This document shows, one piece after another, positions 11,801 to 22,748 of a stretch of 64,000 bases of DNA (within the stretch, counting starts at the first letter, position 1; the number at the start of each line of letters is the position of its first letter). Location of the stretch: assembly GCA_023213315.1 (NCBI GenBank), contig JAKCPI010015653.1:274982-338981 (forward strand). Reading direction: 5' to 3'. This DNA comes from Euborellia annulipes. Its lineage: Eukaryota > Arthropoda > Insecta > Dermaptera > Anisolabididae. The notes under the pieces were generated by a model that ran no database searches, was not told the DNA's origin, and was given only the letters and a program-made list of their open reading frames with translations. Both the position numbers and the translations under genes were made by a program.

Positions 11801-14800
11801 AGGCATTGAAATGACGTCACTGGATCAGGAGCCAGGAAGTTTTTGAATTGTAGGAACCAGAGCTGAAAACTCAAAGAAAATTATTAAAATTTTCACTGGC
11901 TCTATTCGTTTATTTCTTTTACAGATAATAAATAAAAAAGGCTTTTTCCTCAGCAATTTTGTAACTTTAATCACCATTCAGGTCTATTCTCTAAGTAAAA
12001 ACGCTAACTTTTATTTCTCCAAGCAAAAACGTTAACTGTCTGTCAAAAACATTAATTCATTATAACACTTTCTTGCCTCAAATAGTTATTCTGTAAATAA
12101 AAACTTTAAAGCCAAAGCGTTAACATTTAGTAAATAGTATTAAAAATTAATGTCATGTCTAGGGGGGGGGCTTTAATATTTTAATGTCGTATTTAAAATA
12201 AAAATGGCGTGTCCTTTTTTTTTAAGGTCTTTTTCGGCATCTAAGGCCATTTAGACCCCATCCCTATTTATTTCAAATGATTTGTAGTCAAATCAAATGA
12301 AATAAATTTTTCTCGCTTGGGACGGGAAGCGAACCGAACTCCGGTGCGAGAAGCTAATGTCTTCCCACTGAGCCACGGCTCCCGGGCTGGCGTGTCCTTA
12401 ACCTAAAAAATAAGGTTATGGTTTTGATAGCTTTTAAATAAAAGGAACAAGTTAACGTCGCTGTTAAAACTTTGTTTACAGAATAGCTGATTGTTTTTAC
12501 CTTACTTTTGAACACCCACTTATTGATTTTGAATTTTAACGTCTGTTTTTAGAGAATAGACTTGAAAAAAATTTATAAATTTATATAAAATATAATTATT
12601 ATACTGGCTGTGAGGAAGAGCGTTCGAAACGTCGACAGTACAAATTTGTTTTTATTTTCCTTAACTGACTCCATTCCATACATCTATACTTATATAAAAT
12701 TTATGAACTACTGAGAAAAAAGCCTTTATTATTTATCATCTACAGTATATGAATAGTCGGGACCACCGTTATTTAACATGTTTTTTTAACTTAACAATTA
12801 GAAGATTGTCGCTGGATCACATGTAACATATAAGGAAAGGACCGGATAATAAAAGCCAGCGTTTGATGGACTCCTCTCACATCATCTTTAATTAGTAGAT
12901 ATTTCGACCGGCTTCACGCCTGGTCAACATCAGTACAAAAAAATGATTTGGTGGAGGGCCCGTGTGTAGTAATAATTATAAAATTTCAGGGAAACAGGGA
13001 CAGACATGAGTACGAGCGAACGTTTTTTCGTACTCACGTCTTTCCCCTGCTTCTCTGAAATTTTAAAATAATTCTTACACACGAGCCATCCGCCATATCA
13101 TTTTTTTGTAGTGATTATGACCAGGCGTGATGCCGGCCTTCTAATTAGTGAGAGGAGCATGGGCGTACCCAGGATCAATTCTAGGGGGGGGGGCATGGTC
13201 GTCCAGGGGGGGGGGGAGATCATGGTCGTCCAGATTGTGACATAGCTATTTTTTGTATAGAGAGGTAAAGCCTTCGAATTAAAGGCCTAAAAACCCTCGA
13301 GTCCTAACAAAAAGAAATCATTCCCCGTCGCCATCCACAAATTTTGTTTCGTTTCATCACTTTATAAGCATTTAATTTTTTTTTTTGTTGCTTCTAGGGG
13401 GGGGGGGCAGCTGCCCCCCCTGCCCCTCGCTGGGTACGCCCATGGAGAGGAGTCCATCGAATGCTGGCTTTTGTTTTCCGGTCCTTTCCTTAATTTTTAC
13501 ATTTATAATTTTCTTGTTAATTATTAATACAAATAATGCTCGGGTTCAATATCACTCAGCGTGCAAGCGGCTTAGTTCTTAGTACCACTGTAGCGAAATT
13601 GCATTTGTGCTGAGTTTTCATGCACAAAAAAAAAAATTTATAGCCCCGGAGTTGGAGTCAAAGTTTGAATAGAGTATGACTCGGGCGCTGGAGCCATATA
13701 TATACTTACTCGTTCATAATAGTGGAGATATTTTTTAAGTGCTTCTCGTGCTTGAGCATTTACAGATTCATGAGCTATATTGGGATTTTCTTTATATCGA
13801 GAACATTCATAATATTCAGAGCCATGGGATTTCCAATCCCCAAGACACATCCAACAGAAATCATGTTTGCAATTATAACATTGCATATGATTACAACCTC
13901 CATTTTTTTCTATACATATATGACAATGTGGACACTGAAATTAAATAATTTAATAATAATTTTATTTGAAAAATAATTTATAAAAATAAAATAATAATGT
14001 ACCTACATCTTTGGTATGAGCACTGATATAATTTGCTGTTTCACTGTCATCAGCGCATTTTGTTAACCACATTTTTATTGTACTACAATCCGTTGGGGCA
14101 TGGTAATCCGTTCCACATTTGAAACTATAAAATATTATTAATGATATGAATATTATTTATATTAATATAATGAATAAGAAATTATATATAATATTTAAGA
14201 TATTATATATATCGCGTATGTGAACCGCGAAACGGAAATTTACATAATTAAATATTTATTGATTCATATATCCGAAAAAATAAGGGTTAGGGCACTCCGA
14301 GTACAAATTGGAGGATCCGTGGTTCGACTCCCAGTGGCACACCCTTATTTTTTCGGATATATGAATTAATAAATATTTAATTATTAATATAATCCTTAAT
14401 ATATAATATAGTTATTTATTATAGATTAAACAATTTTCTCTGACATGTTAGTATATACAGTGGGTGCCAATATTAAAGGACCAGCATGCTCTTAGCCATG
14501 TGATTATTTCATTGTTTTTAAGAAAATATTTAATGTAAACTTTGTGGTTTAAACGTAGAAAGGAATTCCAAAACACATGAAGAAACTTAGGGGAAGTTTT
14601 AATATTGACCATGACTGAATGTCTGTCTAATGACAAAACTTTCAATTTCCTTTCATTTATTTATTATCTACATTTTTCTAAATTTAAATTTTTTGTATAC
14701 ATACATACATATATATAATACACCAAACCTGAGTGACACTCAGATCTATTCTCTACGGAAAAACGTTAACTTTTAACATCTGAAATCAGCGTTAATTCAT

Positions 14801-17726
14801 TTTAACACCTCCTTGCCTCAAATTGCTAATCTGTAAGCAAAAACTTAACGCCAAAGCGTTAAGATTTAGTCAATAGTGTTAAAAATTAATGTGTCATATC
14901 TAGAGGGGGGAGGTGCTTTTAATATTTTAACGCCGTATTTAATGAATCAAAATGGCGTCTTTAAGCAAAAAAGAAATGTTATGATTTTGACAGTTTTGGA
15001 TAAAAGCAACATGTTAACGTCGCTGTTAAACTTGGTTTAGAGAGGGCAGTTTTTTTTTTTAGATAGGCCTACTAGATTGAGAATGACAAACCAAGTTACT
15101 AATGCGAATGCGCGAGAGGTTATCGAGGGGTGTAAAAACAGGAACAAGCAGAAAACATAGCTCAAAATCTTCAAATGGATTGTTAACACCTGGAGCTAAA
15201 AAGTATAATGTTAACGTGGCTGTTAGAGATTTAGAGAATAGCATTTTTTAACGCTGATGTTTTTACTTCAGTTTTTAACACCCAATTTAAGATGTTAAAT
15301 TTGAAAGCCTGTTTTTAGAGAATAGACCTGACTATTGGTTAAATTTTTAAAATATTAAGTAATAAATGAAATTAAATAAAATGTTTTCTGGCTGCTATTT
15401 AATTAAGTAATAAAATAGATATAAAAATGTAATAAATAATTACCAAAATATAGATTTGCATGAACTACAAGTCGCTCGTTTTGCTCTAGGTTCTTTTGCA
15501 CGAACTATGATTTGACAATTAGCACCAGGACAAAATCTAAGTTGAGGATGTGATTTAACATAATCTGCGAAAGCAAATTTCTGATATTTATCTCTGGTGA
15601 TAGGTTTCGATAAAAGTGATAATACAAAATCTTCTGGTGCTAATAAATCACAATCTTGAGCCATACAACCGATTCCTAAAAATAAGAGAAAATATTAAAT
15701 ATTACATCAAATATAAGTTTATCATTAAATGAAAATTTTATAAAAAAATTATTGTTAAGTCAAGTAAAGAAATATAATTAATTACCTGTTGAAATCCCTT
15801 GTGCAATTTGTACTTCGAAGTGTGTGCTCCAGCAATCTTTACAAAAGGAGTGACCACAGGCTAAATAACAAAACTTATTATTATCTTGTAAGGCCACGCA
15901 TACTGAACATATTTGGTTTTCTAAAATTCGTGGTATATTTTTTTCAGGAGGATGAGCTGGTTTAATTTTTGATTGAATTAATAATTTATTAGAATCGCCT
16001 CTATATTTTACAATGATTTCACTAATTGCCCAATTATGTGCATGAAGTAATACTTTAGCTAAGGAAAGTGAAATCTGAAAAAAAAAAATTAAATTAATAA
16101 AATAATATAATATAATGATCAAAAGGAAAAATTTTATGTCAGTAATTCAAATAAAAATTGCCTATTTTATATTATTTATATTATATTTCATTCACAGGAC
16201 TTTAATAGAAAATTGGTAAAAGTTATATATATACGTATATAAAAATAGTCCTCGACTTTCAATAATAAATTGTAGGTAAAGTATTAAAATATAAAATAAT
16301 TGTAAAATTTTAAAACAGTATCAATTCATTGACTAAATTAATGATAAAATTTTATTAGGAATCTTAATTAATTAGGGATCTAAAAGTTGTTCATAGATTT
16401 ATTCAAACAAGATAAATTATTTTAGAGAGAAAAAAAACTTGTGCAATCTTTCTAAGAAAAAAAATGTGATTATCATGGAGAAATGGAGATATCAGCCAAA
16501 TTAGAATGCTCTAGGTTCAATAAAACTCCCAGAATAAGACTGTTCTGAATTTATTCGGCCATCTTCAGATATTGGGAATTATACACATAATGCAAAGTGC
16601 ACATGTGATTGAACCAGGATTTGCCAATAATAAAATTTATTTGCTATTCATACTTAAATGATCATCTTTTATCTGTGATCTTGCACTAATTTTGTATGAA
16701 GCAAATAAATTTTATTATTGACAAACCTGGTTCAATTACATGTGCACTTTTAATTATGTGTATAATTCCCAATATCTGAAGGGGATAAATTCAGGCCGAA
16801 ACAGTCTTATTCTGGGAGTTTTATTGAATCAGGAGCATTCCAATTTGGCTGATATCTCCATCTCTCCATTATAATCATATCACAAACTAAAAAAATGTGC
16901 TTTTGAAGACATGCATTTGTCCTTCAGATTGGTCTGGCGTTATAAACCATTATTAGACAAAACAGTCATCAGAATCATTTAGATGAATTTATATTAAAAT
17001 AAAGATATTTGAAACACGTATTTAAAGAGTGACAAAATTAAGGCATACTCTTACAAAATAATGTGATGATTTCAATGTTTATATAAATGAAGATGTAAAG
17101 TCTTTATTTAAAGATTGTATGTTTTAATAATATATTCAATAAATGATAAAGAGAGGAACATTTAGGAATCTGGTTGTAAAAAAAAAAATTTAAATGAACA
17201 AAGGAAATAAGTTCAAACAAAAATTACAAATAGGTGTATGCACGTGATAATGAGAAAAATCTTTATAGTTTGATTTTCTAATTTTTAGAAGGCAATTTAT
17301 TAGCACTTCATGATTCTTCTTTGGTACGCCTCATGCTTACTTAAATCTATAGAAAATTCGTCTTTATTTATTTAAAACACTATTAATACAAATGACAAAG
17401 AATTTTACTCTTTTTATGTTCATTTAAATCCTTTGTTAATTTTATTAATTAAATTTAAAGAATATGTGATCTAAATATTGTATGAAAATGAATTGTTTGT
17501 ATATAGATCTACTTACTTGGAGACTATTACTGAGATTTTCAACAGATTCATTTAGAAGGCGTTCGACTTCTTCAACACTAAGGCATTCGGTAATGAAAAA
17601 TTCTGGATCAGTCTTACATGGATCTAATTGATCTAAATCACAGTCTTCTGTGGAATTATAATAATCAGCATATCCACAATCCTCGTCCGAATATTCCATA
17701 TCAGAATCATATTCTTCTCTTGACAT
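8815..17726 (-). CDS. ari-1: Ariadne-1-type RBR E3 ubiquitin-protein ligase, 7 coding exons
   Basis: Exons on the minus strand: 17517-17726, 15786-16074, 15444-15675, 14007-14124, 13710-13934, 11198-11410 and 8815-8970 (ending TAG). All joints are GT-AG and keep frame, giving 480 aa against about 500-560 in the family. The acidic N-terminus ([18 protein letters not shown]) leads to an Ariadne UBA-like segment (about 45-105). RING1 starts at Cys126 (ICSVC) and runs to about 175. The IBR is roughly 195-265 ([19 protein letters not shown]). RING2/Rcat is about 284-330 with CPHC, and Cys297 in NGGCNHMQC sits at the catalytic position that accepts ubiquitin. The Ariadne domain (about 359-475) is strongly conserved. 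As in the family, it should act in the cytosol/nucleus, taking ubiquitin from UBE2L3-type E2s and working with neddylated cullin-RING ligases. The introns are full of mobile elements, but no coding base looks damaged. Confidence 0.96.
10140..10199 (-). ncRNA. Hammerhead-ribozyme-like motif (best full fold)
   Basis: On the minus strand, CUGAGGA (fits CUGANGA) is followed by stem II GGUUUAU/AUAGACC (7 pairs, one G-U) and then GAAACGUC. In the last, ACGU can form a two-pair stem III and C is the residue before the predicted cleavage. Stem I is also present: GGA/UCC next to the core and CCAAU/AUUGG beyond an internal loop. This is the type I layout known from hammerheads of Penelope-like elements. 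Self-cleavage is inferred, not shown. Confidence 0.65.
10140..10470. mobile_element. Inverted-repeat element with hammerhead motifs in its arms
   Basis: The left arm (about 10150-10280) is repeated inverted at about 10340-10470: TTATAAACCATCCTCAGTCC with its complement GGACTGAGGATGG, and CATTATTGTAAAATAGAAAA with its complement. The left arm has an intact hammerhead core on the minus strand (10140-10199). The right-arm copy has lost the GAAAC half (reads ATAAAAAT). No coding capacity. Confidence 0.65.
11617..11659 (+). ncRNA. Hammerhead-ribozyme-like motif
   Basis: CUGAUGA (11623-11629) is followed by stem II GGUC...GAC(G), with one mismatch at its base, then GAAACGUC ending at 11653. Stem I pairs UUUCGC (11617-11622) with GUGAGA (11654-11659), two of them G-U wobbles. 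Further out, CUCC can pair with GGGG. Only this single copy is visible at the locus. Confidence 0.6.
11978..12565. mobile_element. MITE with TCAGGTCTATTCTCTAA ends (copy 1)
   Basis: The left end TCAGGTCTATTCTCTAA and right end TTAGAGAATAGACTTGA are inverted repeats. The interior shares long stretches (AACGCTAAC, CCTTGCCTCAAAT, GGCGTTAA-type motifs) with copies at 14740-15331 and 30490-31121. A SINE has inserted at 12217. I could not find a convincing target duplication, so the superfamily is unassigned. Confidence 0.7.
12217..12388 (-). mobile_element. tRNA-derived SINE, family A, with 11-bp target duplication
   Basis: It is flanked by identical ggcgtgtcctt (12206-12216, 12389-12399), as expected for target-primed retrotransposition. 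On the minus strand the head GGGAGCCGTGGCTCAGTGGG carries the A box, and a weakened B box (complement reads GGGAAGCGAACCGAAC) follows. The body, then GCCGAAAAAGACCTT and an A tail complete it. It sits inside the MITE 11978-12565 and so is younger. Confidence 0.85.
12602..12640 (+). ncRNA. Hammerhead-like motif, probably inactive
   Basis: The sequence CUG-UG-AGGA looks like the core CUGAGGA with a two-base insertion. It is followed by a very short stem II (GAGCGUUC) and GAAACGUC ending at 12633. UACUG (12602-12606 region) pairs with CAGUA (12636-12640) as stem I. The core insertion makes activity unlikely. Confidence 0.4.
12898..12933 (-). ncRNA. Hammerhead-like motif, one core change
   Basis: On the minus strand, CUGAUGU (last core base U instead of A) is followed by U and stem II GACC...GGUC enclosing a second GGC/GCC pair set, then GAAAUAUC, where AUAU is a minimal stem III before C. 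GUA/UAC flanks form part of stem I. The A-to-U core change should impair cleavage. Confidence 0.5.
13158..13444. mobile_element. hAT-type MITE with exact 8-bp target duplication
   Basis: The ends CATGGGCGTACCCAG and CTGGGTACGCCCATG are flanked by gagaggag (13150-13157, 13445-13452). Removing it joins the right arm of the surrounding palindrome exactly. G tracts follow the left end. The 65-codon open frame at its right edge is an artefact of the repeat. Confidence 0.88.
14243..14388. repeat. Hairpin with a tRNA-like loop
   Basis: The arms (AAATATTTATT, ATATATCCGAAAAAATAAGG and their complements) enclose about 55 bp. The loop contains GTGGTTCGACTCCC, a good match to a pol III B box, with GGCACTCC before it. 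It looks like a tRNA-derived fragment trapped between inverted copies. It lies in ariadne-1 intron 3 and is not a complete tRNA gene. Confidence 0.55.
14458..14624. mobile_element. Tc1-type MITE, diverged copy
   Basis: It starts after TA with CAGTGGGTGCCAATATTAAAGG and contains TGTGATTATTTCATTG, as in 3409-3620. Its right side (TTTTAATATTGACCATGACTG) is a poor inverted copy, so the right edge is approximate. Confidence 0.5.
14740..15331. mobile_element. MITE with TCAGRTCTATTCTCTA ends (copy 2)
   Basis: The left TCAGATCTATTCTCTA and right TAGAGAATAGACCTGA are inverted repeats, with the same interior blocks as 11978-12565. A segment near 15055-15190 with ATAGGCCTACTAGATTGAG is shared with copy 3 (30490-31121) in the other orientation, suggesting internal rearrangement. 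It lies in ariadne-1 intron 3. Confidence 0.7.
16464..16884. mobile_element. Inverted-repeat element with hammerhead motifs (ariadne-1 intron 1)
   Basis: The arms of about 170 bp (GGAGATATCAGCCAAATTAG, AATAAAACTCCCAGAATAAG, AATTATACACATAAT with their complements on the right) are separated by about 80 bp. The right arm (+ strand) carries a nearly complete hammerhead; the left arm (minus strand) keeps CUGAAGA but lost the GGCCGAAAC half. Confidence 0.7.
16764..16820 (+). ncRNA. Hammerhead-ribozyme-like motif
   Basis: The 3' half is intact: GGCCGAAACAGUC (16794-16806), where ACAGU is a two-pair stem III with an A loop. The 5' core reads CUGAAGG, while the mirror arm still has CUGAAGA followed by UGGCC. 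Outer stem I AAUUCCC (16764-16770) pairs with GGGAGUU (16814-16820), 7 pairs with one wobble, beyond an internal loop. Neither arm is complete by itself. Confidence 0.55.
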
Positions 17727-17808
17727 CTTAAAAAATAAAAATAAAATATTTGATAAAAAATGAAAGGTTATATGTTAAAATTAATGTATCATGACATGAC
17801 ATTATTAC
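17727..17808 (-). other. Possible 5'-UTR intron of ariadne-1
   Basis: Immediately before the ATG the minus strand reads a T-rich tract ending in AAG, and at 17809-17808 it reads CCAAAG|GTAATA. Together they would make an 82-bp GT-AG intron with the upstream exon in the 5' UTR. This rests on splice-site appearance only. Confidence 0.4.
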
Positions 17809-18405
17809 CTTTGGTTTACAGTTTCTTAGCACTATATAATTAACAAAAAAATAAAGAAATAAACATTTATTTAGTTTTTTTTTTGGTATTTGACATTAAT
17901 AATTCGAGGAAAATTAAGTGAGTCAACTAAATAGAAACATAATACTAATTAAGATTAAATTATTTATAAAACTTCGCCATATTGAGTAGCAATTTTAATT
18001 TTACCAATTTTTGAAATTAACCAAAGAAAGAGTCTAGAATTTCAAAATATTAACTAAGCTGCTATATAACTCGGTCGGAGCACGCTAAGTTAGAAATTGA
18101 TAAAAATTATCTTCACAAAATAAAAAAAAAATAACTGTGAATTATAACGTAGGTGGATTTAAAATATCAACAAGAAAGACGCTTCATATTATGGTTTTAT
18201 AAAATATCCTCAGTAGAGCGCTATGATCGCAACTGGCGAAATGCCGCCATATTTAATTGATATATTAAACTAATTAATTTTAAAATATAGCCTAATATTC
18301 CTTAAATATATTTTTATATACCGATATACTATTAAGAGGATAGATGTAAAAAAAATTTAATTGAGAATTTTAATAAATATGAAAAGTGTATCAAATATTA
18401 AAAAA

Positions 18406-18840
18406 TATTCAACAAGACTGTGAGTGTTTTTTATTGGTGAGGCCAAAAATCCCATGGCCCACGTGAATCGAACCCAGGATCTCCGCCTTTCCGGGGCATA
18501 GGCGCGCTATCCATTGCACCAGGCCACCGGACCCTCGACCTGAACTAATAAAACTCACTTCCCCTTATATGCAGTTAGTCGTGCAAGTCACTAACTGAAA
18601 AGTGAAAAACTTTAAAGAAAAATTTTCCACTTTGTGCGCCGCTTGTTACTAGTTAGTGACTTGCACGACTAACTGCATATAAGGGGGAGTGAGTTTTATT
18701 GGTGCAAGTTGAGGGTCCGGTGGACTGGTGCAATGGATAGCACGCCTATGCCCCGGAAAGACGGAGATCCTGGGTTCGATTCCCGGGGGCCATGGGATGT
18801 TTGGCCTATCCAAAAAAAACACTCACAGTCTTGTTGAATA
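18406..18840. mobile_element. Foldback made of two tRNA-like (SINE) units
   Basis: The arms of about 190 bp begin ATTCAACAAGACTGTGAGTG and end with its complement. Each arm contains one tRNA-derived unit: minus strand 18449-18535, plus strand 18713-18795. On the plus strand it reads GGTGCAATGGATAGC (A-box region) and GGGTTCGATTCCCGGG (B box). The middle holds GTGCAAGTCACTAACT and its complement. A decayed single unit is at 56655-56770. Confidence 0.7.
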
Positions 18841-18980
18841 TCTCTATGACTTGTTTAGTCCGAATCGAGGTATTTTGTATACTATTATCTTATTCAAATA
18901 TATAGATCTCGAAAAATATTTAGTTAGTAATTAAAAAATATAATTTTTCAAAAACTTAGGCTAGTTCTCAATATAATTAG

Positions 18981-19269
18981 TAGGAACCGACCGAATATTC
19001 GGTTTCGGTTTCGGCTAAAAAGTAGCCGAAACTTTCGGTCGGCCGAAACCTGAGTCTGAAAAGATGGGATGAGACTGGCATGGAAAAAAAAGGTCAAATG
19101 ACTTGCAAAAGCGGAAAAGGTGCGGAAAAAATTTAGTCTCCCTAAAAAAAAAAAAGGTAAAATAATTTTCACGGGAGGGAAAAAAACGGGACACGAACCT
19201 TCTGGGGGGGGGGGACAAGCCTTCTGGGGGCAGCCCCCCCCCCCCGGCATTCCCCTAGTTACGCCCATG
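18981..19269. mobile_element. Remnants of two hAT-type MITEs joined
   Basis: The left part starts TAGGAACCGACCGAATATTCG like the element 24838-25231 and shares its body, but lacks that element's right end. The right part ends CCTAGTTACGCCCATG, the terminus of the CATGGGCGTAACTAGG family, preceded by C tracts. Neither has both ends. Confidence 0.55.
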
Positions 19270-19798
19270 TCCCCCCCCCCGCTCACTCCCTAAAATGCAA
19301 AAAAAATATGGAGAGAGGAATATAGTATTTACCCTGGTAAAAAAACTTTCTGGCTACATTATTGTTTTTTGGTGGTAAAAATATTAAAAATGATACTTTT
19401 ATTCCAGCGCCTTAAAAAAAAAGGCAGCTGAACTAATTGTATATTTGGTTGCATAAGTTGACGGCGAAAAACAAAAAACAAATTTAAATGATCTGCCACA
19501 CTACCTCCCTACCTTGTTATAAATTAGGTCCTGTTGAGGATATAACATGGTATTATATTAAATTAAATATATAATAAAATTGAAAGAAATCCAGGTTTAA
19601 ATTTAAAAAAAACTCAAAAAAAAAAAAAATATTAAAAGATAATTTTAAAAAAATCTGAGTGGATTTTACCAATTTATTGAGTGTAAAATATATTCTAATA
19701 TTTTTTTTTACAATCTTTTTTAATATTATTTTACAAAGATATCGAAATTTGCATTCATATAACTTTTTACAATCTAAAATTTACAGTTTTGATTTAAA

Positions 19799-19838
<40 letters not shown>

Positions 19839-22065
19839 ATGCATATATGGTTTTATAATTAAACCATTATTTAATTAGTGTATCAAAATATTAGAAGCAA
19901 TCATCACTCGCGAAGTGATATTTCTAGCTAAATTCTATATCTCAAGATTTTTTAAGATATAATCGTTAATAATTGCGGCTCAAAAGAAAATTTTATATTT
20001 TACTTTGAATTACTTAGAGCAAATAAAATATTTTTACCAATTTAAAAATTTTTATTTACCTTATATATATTTTATATATCACACTAGAATGAAACAGTAT
20101 CTTATATATTAATATAAAATTATTTTTATTAACTTTAACAAAACAATATTTTTTTCAAATATGGATTCAGTAAAAAAAAAAAAAGGAAAAAAATTACATG
20201 GAGTTATCTATTATTTTGAGCAGGTATAATGATTTTATTTCAATTATTAAATTTTGTGAATAATTGTCTGTTATTTTGTCTGATAATTGAAGTATAAAAT
20301 TAGTGCATTCATTTGTTTATATCAATGGTATGTTTTAATAAGTATTGAGTTCATTAAAAATAACTTGGACGTAATATATATATATATATATATTTTTATA
20401 TAAATATTATCGCGATTTAAATATTTCAATTATTTTCACAAGCGATAATATCTTATATATATATATATTTAAGCTGAGATTTTAAAAAAATCTTAAAATT
20501 ATATATGCAACTATTTATATATAAATATATATAATAATATGCAATAATCATTTTTTTTAGTTTAATAAAATAATTATTTTTAAGTGGTTATCTAAATAGT
20601 TACCTAGTTTCTTTGTACATTAATTACAATTTATATTATCAGAAATAGTGGCGTACTTTAGAATTTTTCGTTATTCGCTTAAACGCCATTCAATAGTATT
20701 TTTTGCATATGTCACTTAAAAAATATTGAATGAAATTAAATAAATAATCATCGTGAGAGATTGCTCCATTTAAATTATTTTTTTCATTTTTTTTAATCAG
20801 CTTCTTTTCTATATAATAGAAATATATAATTTATTTCCAAAAAAAAAAAAATAATAATATTTATTCAGTAGTGTAGCTAGAGTTTGAAAAATGGTGTCTC
20901 GAAATTTTGTTTGATCTTTTTTCCACTCTAGATACCCCACTGAATTTATTTCTAATAAATTTTTTACTTATTTCTACTTGAATTGTTAGATTCTTTTAAC
21001 TAAGCTATTTGTTTACAAGATATCATTAAAATTTCTTTAAAAAAAAAAAAAAAAAATTTGGGCAATTTTAATAATACTAAATTTATTATTTTTTTTTTTT
21101 AAACCAATTCTATGACGCAGTCATAGAATGAATCGGAATATTATAAATTAAAAATTTGGTAAATTAATAAATAAATTTTATAAAATTATTATATATTTAT
21201 AACATTTTAGAATAATCTTTTTGGATATATATATATATATATATTTGTATCACTTTTCTATAATTTTGATATTTTATTATAAGAAATATCTTTTTAAGGA
21301 TTCACTTTATTGTTTTTTTTTTTTATAAATAATAATAATAAATATCTATAAAATGTATTATTCTACAGGATCGTCAAGATCTAGATTAGTTAGTCACCCC
21401 TCAGACGTTTAGGAATTTAGAAAAATTTACGAAATCAGACTAAAAGTATCAGTACTTTCAGATTTTAGGGTTCTTTTAATTAAAAAGGATGACAACCATA
21501 TAATCATATAACTATATAATGACAAAGAATTATTCTCAGTTAAACATAAAATAAGAAGTGATTCGTTTTTTTTTTTTTTTTTTTGAGTATAACGATCGCT
21601 GTATGCCATTTAATTACACTAAAATAGACATTACAACTCGTTTATATTAATAGAATCATCAAATTAATATAAATTCTCCTTACTTTATATCATATTATAT
21701 CACATTCTTTATATATATATATATATATTATGTCTCATTTCAAATTAATTCCTCTTACGATCCATTCTCTTAAACCTATTCAAAGTGAAATTGTATCGTT
21801 AATATTGAATAGATTTCCTAAAGAGAGCCCGTCCTAGTGAGAGTGAATTATATTTCATGTGAATATCCTAGCAAATTTGTATCAAAGCTGTGGACTTATT
21901 CCAAATTTATTATATTTTTCGACACATGTTAATGAATTCTTTGCTGTGAAGATTCATTAGAAACTGATAAGGGAGCAGCTAAAAATCAGAGCATCCGAGT
22001 GCTTAAAAGATACAATAACATTATTTTCATTGATCTTTGAGTGCCCGGCGTTATTACACAGTCAA
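19270..22065. other. Gene-free AT-rich stretch
   Basis: No gene, RNA or datable mobile element recognised. It contains A/T homopolymers and TA microsatellites (19803-19835, near 20378-20395 and 21220-21245). Open frames here are short and lysine/tyrosine-rich, as expected by chance in such sequence. Confidence 0.5.
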
Positions 22066-22208
22066 TACACTGCGCGTCAAAAATAACGTAACTAACTTTT
22101 TTTCTTCTTAAGAAGACATGTTCTAAAATACCATAAAGATACTCTAATTAAAAAAAAAAATTTAATATGGAATATCTTATACATTTCTAAATAAATTTAA
22201 CACAAATA

Positions 22209-22455
22209 CATGGGCGTAGCCAGGGGGAGGCAGGAGGCCATTGCCCCCCCCTGGCTTGTCGAAAAATTAAAAAAAAATATATATTTTTCCCATTGGGAAT
22301 TTTTTTTAATGCCACAATCCACTACATTAATTTAATTTTTTTTTTTATCTAAATAAATAATTAATAATCTATGTATATATTAATTGCAAACCCCCCCCCC
22401 CCCCATTGCCCTAACGAGGGGTTGGCCCCTAACAAGATGTCTGGCTACGCCCATG
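22209..22455. mobile_element. hAT-type MITE with exact 8-bp target duplication
   Basis: The ends CATGGGCGTAGCCAGGGG and CTGGCTACGCCCATG are flanked by cacaaata (22201-22208, 22456-22463). A run of C precedes the right end. Same broad family as 13158-13444 and 39345-39477. Confidence 0.9.
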
Positions 22456-22748
22456 CACAAATACAAATAAAATTTAATATAATTTAAATAAAATAAAGAA
22501 AAATATGTTGATTTTCAATTTGAGGAACAAATCAGCATAATAATTTAGTTGAATATGAATTAAAAATTTTGTTTTTATAAGAATTTCCATTAAAACAGTA
22601 AGAGAAAAATTTTTTTTAGAAATTTGGCGTTGATAAAAAACATTTTTGTTTTTGTTTTATTTAAATTGTAATTATATATTAAAATGGTATGGATTTGTGT
22701 TAAATTTTCTTAGAAATGTATTACATTTCATATTAAATGTTTTGTATA

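Larger units (their letters stand above)
12832..13492. mobile_element. Palindromic element with hammerhead-like arms
   Basis: The left arm AAGGAAAGGACCGG...CCAGC...GGACTCCTCTCAC is repeated inverted at the right end (GTGAGAGGAGTCC...GCTGG...CCGGTCCTTTCCTT). An inner pair is GGGCCCGTGTGTAG...AATTTCAG against its complement near 13000-13080. A hAT MITE (13158-13444) interrupts the right arm. The left arm carries the minus-strand hammerhead-like motif; the right arm copy (13094-13135) is decayed. Confidence 0.65.
11411..13709 (-). other. ariadne-1 intron 5 (2.3 kb), built of nested mobile elements
   Basis: The intron lies between donor GTAAGT at 13704-13709 (complement) and acceptor ATTTTAG at 11411. 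Most of it is assignable: hammerhead-like motifs at 11617, 12602 and 12898, the MITE 11978-12565 with a SINE inside, and the palindrome 12832-13492 with a hAT MITE inside. Confidence 0.8.

Noticed and set aside
18731..18795. Apparent tRNA gene with good A and B boxes
   Set aside because: No full cloverleaf with a closing acceptor stem, and it continues into a shared body found inverted at 18449 and decayed at 56655; a SINE head.
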